Origin: Corallococcus macrosporus
Lineage (GTDB): Bacteria > Myxococcota > Myxococcia > Myxococcales > Myxococcaceae
Length of the DNA: 64,000 nt
Reading direction: 5' to 3'
Assembly: GCF_017302985.1 (NCBI RefSeq)
Contig: NZ_JAFIMU010000017.1
Span: 434,001-498,000, forward strand
Part shown: positions 59,555 to 64,000 of the stretch, piece by piece
Layout of the letters: each line of letters starts with the position of its first letter
How positions within the stretch are numbered: position 1 is the stretch's first letter
Notes under the pieces: generated by a model
What the model saw: only the letters and a program-made list of their open reading frames with translations
What the model was told of the DNA's origin: nothing
The model's database searches: none
Position numbers and translations under genes: made by a program

Positions 59555-62527
59555 CTAGGGCGTGTACAGCTCGCACTTCCGGACGGGGGTGTTGTAGTCG
59601 TCGCTCCCGGCGACCAGCACCTTGCCATTGGACAGCAGCGCCGCCGTATGCCCCCTGCGCCCGCGAGTCATCGGCGTCGTCGGGGTCCAGGTTCCCGTCG
59701 TCGGGTCGAACAGCTCCGCTTCACGGATGAGCCTGTTCGATCCTTCGCCCCCGGTGAGGAGCACCCGGCCATCCGGCAGGAGTGTCGCCGTGGGCCCGTT
59801 GCGGTACATGGAAGGGTCGCCGACGCGGGTCCAGCTGCCGGTGATGGGGGCGTAGACCCACGCGCGCGACAGGCCCGCGATCAACACCCGGTCATCCGCG
59901 AGCCGCGTCGCCGTGTGTTTCACGAACGGATCGCCAGGCGGGGGAATCTCGGTCCAGGTGTTCATCACGGGGTCGAAGAGCAGGGCACGAGGGGTATTCG
60001 AGTCGCCGCCCACCACCAGCACCTTGCCATTGTGGAGCCGCGTGGCCGTGTGCTGCGACAGCCTCCAGGGCAGTGGCGACACGGAGGTCCATGCGTTGCT
60101 CACCGGATCATACACCTCCACCAGCTTGCCGGAGCTGGTGTTGGGGTCGGAATCACTGCCGACCACGAGCACCCGGCCATCCGCGAGCAGCGTCGCCGTG
60201 TGGTCGAAGCGGGGCTGGGCCAGGGAGCCGGCCCCCGTCCAGGTGCCCGTGGCCGGGTCATACAGCTCCGTCTCAGGGAAGAAGACGGAGCCCTTGGCTC
60301 CGCCCACCAGCAGGACCTTGCCATCCGCGAGCAGCGTCATCGTGTAGCGGGCGCGGGACTGCATCGTGGGGCCGGTGTAGCTCCACTGGCCCGTGGCCGG
60401 GTCGTACAGCTCCGTGGTCCTGGCGCTCCACATGGGCCCTACCAGCACCTTCCCGTCCTTCAGCACGACCATGTCGTGGTTCATGCGGCCCTCGTTCAGC
60501 AGGCCCGTTTCCGTCCAATGGAGGCCCGTCTGAAGCCGGAGTCCCAGGGCCACGCCGCCCAGGCCGCTCCCGCCCGTGCCGCTGTAGGGCGTGGCCATGA
60601 GCGTGTGGACGCCTTGCCCCGCCAGCGCCGCTGCCTCCACGGTGTAGGGCGCGGCATCGGCGTGCGTGGTGACGCCGTCGCAGACGATGCGCACGCTGCC
60701 CACGTTGGCCGGGAACGTGTTCACCTGGAGCTTCCAGCCTGGAGGCAGGGCGCCCGTCTCCAGCGTCATGTCATTGCGCAGGGATTCGTGGCCGGGCACG
60801 AGCTGGCCATTGGCGTCGACGATGGAGAAGCCCGTGACGGCGCTGACGTGGTTGGGAAGCGCCGTCACGGTGTTGATGGTCAGCGTGTTGCCGCCGAAGG
60901 TCCGCACCTGGAAGCCCGGGAAGGTCTCGTTGTACGTGCGCGAGTGGTCCTGCAGCACCCGCAGCGCGATGAGCTCGCCCAGCCGCACCGCGTGCTCGTG
61001 GTCGGAGCGCCAGTGGACGCCCGCGAACAGCCGTCCGACGCCGATGTTCATGGCCAGCTTGTCCAGCTCGTTCTCGATGGTCAGGGCCGGCCCGGTGTAG
61101 CGCACCAGGGACAGCCCATCCGCGCTCGGCACCACCGGCTCCTGCACCGGCAGGTCCGTCTTGAAGAAGGCCTTGAGCATCGTCACGCCCGCCCCCACGT
61201 AGGTGGAGTGACCGGAGCCGTAGGCCGGGTGGAGGGGCGAGCCCTCGGGGAAGGCAAGGGGCAGCAGGTACGTGCCGCTACCGCCAGCTCCACCGTTGAG
61301 CGTGCGGTTGCGGTCCAGCACCCGGGACAGCACCGGCGAGCCGAGCAGCTCCGGATGAACGGGGTAGGTGCGCGTGTTGGACTTCGTGTTGTGGACGCGG
61401 CCGGCGAACTCCTCCGGCCGCAGGCGGCGGTGCACCTGCCACTTCTGGAACCAGATGCCCAGCAGGGCCAGCTTCATCACGCGGCCGATGAGGTCCTGCC
61501 CGTCCGCGTTGCCGAAGGTCGCGAACGCGTCCTGCTTGAGGTACTGGCGGTAGGGATTGTTCTCGTCGTGCACCGGCGGCGAGGATTTGCCATCGGTGTC
61601 CGTGTCGTTGCGTCCCGCCAGGAGGAGCAGGGCATTGAGGCTGGATTGCAGCGGGAAGTCGTGGTGGACGAACTCGGCCAGGTCCCGCCCGTTGCGTAAG
61701 TAGCGCGGCGTCGGGTCCGTCGTCTCCGGTTGGGCGGGAGGCTCGCCGTTCTGGATGCGCAGCCATTCAGCGAAGGTGGAGACGCGGTCGTCCCCGGGCA
61801 CCCGGGTGCGGATGCGCTGGGACACGCTCTGCGCGCCGTAGGGCACGTCCTGCAGCAGGAACTGCGAGACGAAGGGCCCCACCGTGCTCCCGGGCAGCGA
61901 GTCCCGGAAGAGCGTGTCCGCCGTCACCTGCCCGTTCACCCGCGGCCCCCGGTGGACGCCGAGCAGGTTGAGGCGCTGCAGGGCTTCGGTGATGACGGCG
62001 GGGGCCGAGGCGCTGGAGTAGTCCTGGAAGGACACGTCGCGGGCCAGCGCCATCCAGTACAGCTCCTCCATCTCCCCGGAGACCTCCAGTCCCGCGAACG
62101 CGGGGGCGGGAGCGATGGCGAGCGCATGCGAGTCCGCGCCCTCCAACTGGTAGGCCTGCGCGGCCTGCGGGTTGACGAACTTGCGGCTGCCGCCCAACGG
62201 AACGGCCTCGAAGAAGTCGGGGACTCCGCTGACGATGCTGCTCGCCAGGCGGCTGTAGTCGGCCGGGATGACGTCCCCGTAGGCGTCGTGCGGCAGTCCC
62301 TTGGAGTAGTTGGCGAAGCGGCTGGTGTAGCGCACCTCATCGCCGTTGTCGGGGTGCTCGGGGAGGGGGACGCCGCGCTGGAAGGTGGCGGCATCCACCC
62401 GGACCTTCAGCGCGTCGTCGGCGCGCTCGGGGCCCGGGTTGGGAACGGGACGAAGGGATTCGGTGTCCTCTGCAATGTCTGACTTTTCTTCCTGCTGGGG
62501 CGTGGCTGCGGAAGCTTGGGATGACAT
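59555..62527 (-). CDS. Vanadium haloperoxidase-like enzyme fused to kelch repeats
   Basis: A 990-residue protein. ATG 62527 has GGAG eight bases upstream; an ATG at 62626 lacks support. There is no clear signal peptide. Residues 60-600 are vanadium-dependent haloperoxidase/PAP2-like, with KWQVHRRLRPEEF (Lys and Arg for vanadate), HPAYGSGHSTYVGAGV (Ser438-Gly-His440, the acid-base His) and RLFAGVHWRSDHEHAVRLGE (Arg and the vanadate-binding His). Residues 600-690 form a beta link. From about 690 to the end there are six kelch-type repeats (ELYDPATGQWSYTG, HTATLLADGRVLVVGSD, RGHTAALLSNGKVLVAG), a complete propeller. The fusion suggests a halogenating or phosphatase-like enzyme with a binding propeller. 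It is divergent from a collagen-like lipoprotein gene. Confidence 0.9.
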   Translation of the reverse strand: MSSQASAATPQQEEKSDIAEDTESLRPVPNPGPERADDALKVRVDAATFQRGVPLPEHPDNGDEVRYTSRFANYSKGLPHDAYGDVIPADYSRLASSIVSGVPDFFEAVPLGGSRKFVNPQAAQAYQLEGADSHALAIAPAPAFAGLEVSGEMEELYWMALARDVSFQDYSSASAPAVITEALQRLNLLGVHRGPRVNGQVTADTLFRDSLPGSTVGPFVSQFLLQDVPYGAQSVSQRIRTRVPGDDRVSTFAEWLRIQNGEPPAQPETTDPTPRYLRNGRDLAEFVHHDFPLQSSLNALLLLAGRNDTDTDGKSSPPVHDENNPYRQYLKQDAFATFGNADGQDLIGRVMKLALLGIWFQKWQVHRRLRPEEFAGRVHNTKSNTRTYPVHPELLGSPVLSRVLDRNRTLNGGAGGSGTYLLPLAFPEGSPLHPAYGSGHSTYVGAGVTMLKAFFKTDLPVQEPVVPSADGLSLVRYTGPALTIENELDKLAMNIGVGRLFAGVHWRSDHEHAVRLGELIALRVLQDHSRTYNETFPGFQVRTFGGNTLTINTVTALPNHVSAVTGFSIVDANGQLVPGHESLRNDMTLETGALPPGWKLQVNTFPANVGSVRIVCDGVTTHADAAPYTVEAAALAGQGVHTLMATPYSGTGGSGLGGVALGLRLQTGLHWTETGLLNEGRMNHDMVVLKDGKVLVGPMWSARTTELYDPATGQWSYTGPTMQSRARYTMTLLADGKVLLVGGAKGSVFFPETELYDPATGTWTGAGSLAQPRFDHTATLLADGRVLVVGSDSDPNTSSGKLVEVYDPVSNAWTSVSPLPWRLSQHTATRLHNGKVLVVGGDSNTPRALLFDPVMNTWTEIPPPGDPFVKHTATRLADDRVLIAGLSRAWVYAPITGSWTRVGDPSMYRNGPTATLLPDGRVLLTGGEGSNRLIREAELFDPTTGTWTPTTPMTRGRRGHTAALLSNGKVLVAGSDDYNTPVRKCELYTP

Positions 62528-62574
62528 GCACGGCTCCGTTGCAAGGTTGCGCGTGCATCCTGCGGGAGGGGTCT

Positions 62575-62587
62575 GACAATGATTGTC
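62575..62587. promoter_or_regulatory. Inverted repeat upstream of the haloperoxidase-like gene
   Basis: GACAAT-g-ATTGTC is a perfect 6-1-6 repeat, 47 bases before the ATG at 62527, in the 211-base gap between divergent genes. Its right arm is part of ATTGTCTG, the octamer also found twice before the RiPP cluster. It is a possible operator. Confidence 0.4.
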
Positions 62588-62738
62588 TGTGTTTGTTGAT
62601 GGACTGTCTTTGGGTAGGGAATGCACTGCGTGGGGTCACCCGGGACTTGCGCGCTGGGAGAGGGATGTCCCGCCCCGGCGAGTCCACTGGCGAACAGCGG
62701 GCTACTGCGGGCAGAATGCGCGCCCTGGGGGAGGAATC

Positions 62739-64000
62739 ATGCGCATCCATTTCGCGACAGGTGTTCTTCGTTCACACGTGCTTCGGGCCACGCTCTCGGC
62801 GGGGCTGCTCGGCGTCGCCGCGTGCAAGGGCTCGGCGGGTTCGGAGGGCTCGCAGGGCCCCGCGGGACCTCAGGGGCCGCCGGGTGCCCAGGGGCCTCAG
62901 GGGCCCGCGGGTCCCGAGGGCGGCCCGCCGGGTCCACAGGGGCTGAGTGCCCTGCTGCTCACCACGCCCGAGCCCGCGGGCGCCAACTGCGGCTTCGGTG
63001 GCGTCAAGCTGGAGTCCGGCATCGACCGCAACGGCGACGGCGACCTGCTGGATGACGGCGAGGTGAACGCGTCCGCCACGAAGTACCTCTGCAACGGCGC
63101 CCAGGGCCCCAAGGGCGACACCGGCGCGGTGGGCGCGGTGGGGGAGACGGGGCCCCAGGGGCCCCAGGGCGATACCGGCGCCACGGGCCCGACGGGTCCG
63201 CAGGGGCCCAAGGGCGACACGGGCTCGCAAGGGGCCCAGGGGGAGTCCGGAGCGCTCGCGCTCGCCTACGGCGACGGCTCCGCGGGGGACTTCAACCTCC
63301 CCGCCTTCTCGAATACGCGGTTCTTCACGGCCGGGAACTTCCCGGCCGCTGGCGCCAACCTGATGTTCCACGACGTGACCATCGACGGCATGCTCATCGT
63401 GTCGAGCGGGACGATGATTCGCGCCACGGGTGACATCGTCATCGGTCAGGGCGGCAGCATCATCGTCAGCCCCGACTTCCAGATCCAGACCCTGAACCCG
63501 TCCCAGAAGGGCATCGCCATGTCCGCCTCCTTCAACCACCTGGGGGGCAGGGGGCTGGACCGGGGGCGCACGTCCCTGGTCACCCGCGCCGACGTGTTGG
63601 GGGGCGGCAGCGGGTTCCGCTCCACGACGAACCCCGACATCCTCGGCGGCGACGGGGGTGGGCGGCTCATCCTCGCCGCCAGGGGCAACATCATCATCCG
63701 CGGCACCGTCGAGGCGAACGCCTACCAGGGCATCAACAACAGCATTTCCACCATCAACCGCCCCGGCGGTTCGCCGACCCCCGTGGCGGGTGGCGGCGGT
63801 GGAGGTGGCGGTGTCATCAGCCTCATCTCCCGCGGCACCATCACCGTGGAGAGCACCGGCAAGGTCCTGGCCAATGGAGGCAATGGCGCCGTGGGCTGGA
63901 ATGGCGCCACTCCGGTCGCGGGGCAGATGTATGGCGGCGGCGGGGGTGGCGGAGGAGGCATCATCCAGTTCCTCGGCGCGAACACGCCCGTCATCGTGAA
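62739..64000 (+). CDS. Collagen-like lipoprotein (partial)
   Basis: The frame from ATG 62739 (GGGGGAGGAA just upstream) is open to the window edge, 420 codons. The signal ends in LLGVAACKG, a lipobox. Two blocks of Gly-x-y collagen repeats follow (residues about 36-68 with [16 protein letters not shown], and about 122-170 with [10 protein letters not shown]), separated by [15 protein letters not shown] and ATKYLCNG, a short calcium-loop-like unit often found with such repeats. After residue 170 a beta-rich Gly-rich region with [12 protein letters not shown] and [12 protein letters not shown] suggests a beta-helix. It likely forms a surface stalk. The C terminus is outside the window. Confidence 0.85.
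   Translation, partial: MRIHFATGVLRSHVLRATLSAGLLGVAACKGSAGSEGSQGPAGPQGPPGAQGPQGPAGPEGGPPGPQGLSALLLTTPEPAGANCGFGGVKLESGIDRNGDGDLLDDGEVNASATKYLCNGAQGPKGDTGAVGAVGETGPQGPQGDTGATGPTGPQGPKGDTGSQGAQGESGALALAYGDGSAGDFNLPAFSNTRFFTAGNFPAAGANLMFHDVTIDGMLIVSSGTMIRATGDIVIGQGGSIIVSPDFQIQTLNPSQKGIAMSASFNHLGGRGLDRGRTSLVTRADVLGGGSGFRSTTNPDILGGDGGGRLILAARGNIIIRGTVEANAYQGINNSISTINRPGGSPTPVAGGGGGGGGVISLISRGTITVESTGKVLANGGNGAVGWNGATPVAGQMYGGGGGGGGGIIQFLGANTPVIV

Noticed and set aside
58994-61699. A 901-codon plus-strand open frame across hemN and the haloperoxidase gene
   Set aside because: It is antisense to two well-supported genes and is Arg/Gly/His-rich without any domain.
63000-63050. EF-hand-like calcium site in the collagen-like lipoprotein
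   Set aside because: [13 protein letters not shown] resembles a calcium loop but lacks the flanking helices of an EF hand; kept only as a calcium-loop-like unit.
1-64000. tRNA, rRNA, plasmid origin or prophage genes
   Set aside because: No cloverleaf with CCA-type acceptor, rRNA motif, integrase, portal or capsid gene was recognised by reading both strands.

Overview
The window looks like a chromosomal segment of a myxobacterium (Myxococcus/Corallococcus type). The DNA is strongly G+C rich. It is full of secreted lipoproteins with DAG-type linkers, very large multidomain exported proteins, and a kinase/ATPase/GAF/histidine-kinase hybrid of the kind common in Myxococcales. No rRNA, tRNA or CRISPR array was seen. 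This assignment is inference from gene style, not from a marker gene.

Layout. 1-6.4 kb: two divergent exported carbohydrate-related proteins whose shared upstream region is split by a complete IS630-type element (843-2060) flanked by TA. 6.4-9.5 kb: an NTF2-like protein, a small exported protein and a divergent LysR/glutathione-S-transferase pair with a palindrome between them. 9.5-14.6 kb: a 1678-residue signalling hybrid whose kinase domain looks degenerate. 14.6-17.8 kb: two tandem paralogous lipoproteins. 17.9-20.8 kb: an AraC regulator coupled to an acyl-CoA dehydrogenase, divergent from an alpha/beta hydrolase; both divergent genes seem to carry a one-base indel near the start. 20.9-23 kb: a TerB / M48-protease-TerB / small-protein operon. 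23-27.8 kb: a subtilisin-type lipoprotein, a GH15 enzyme, a small Cys-rich lipoprotein and an EamA transporter.

27.9-39.1 kb: a 2428-residue exported protein (two alpha/alpha-toroid regions, five carboxypeptidase-regulatory-like domains, a CxxCH motif, a propeller-like region) is followed by a transglutaminase-fold protein ending in a Cys-rich domain that resembles polymorphic toxin Ntox16. Next, overlapping by four bases, comes a small soluble protein that fits an immunity protein. I read the last two as an effector-immunity pair and the first as a possible delivery or surface partner.

41.6-50.5 kb: the most novel region is a compact RiPP-type cluster: two HlyD adaptors, a C39-peptidase ABC exporter, a PhyH oxygenase, a 71-residue double-glycine precursor peptide, a JmjC/cupin oxygenase with an intact metal site, a paralogous cupin protein that has lost that site, and an FkbM methyltransferase. 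It has no lanthipeptide, ATP-grasp, YcaO or radical-SAM enzyme, so modification would rest on hydroxylation and methylation of an 18-residue acidic core.

50.5-59.5 kb: a membrane glycosyltransferase, then hemN-cydA-cydB-cydD-cydC on one strand, a low-oxygen respiration module (haem supply, cytochrome bd oxidase, and the exporter needed to assemble it). 59.5-64 kb: a vanadium haloperoxidase-like enzyme fused to kelch repeats, divergent from a collagen-like lipoprotein that runs off the window.
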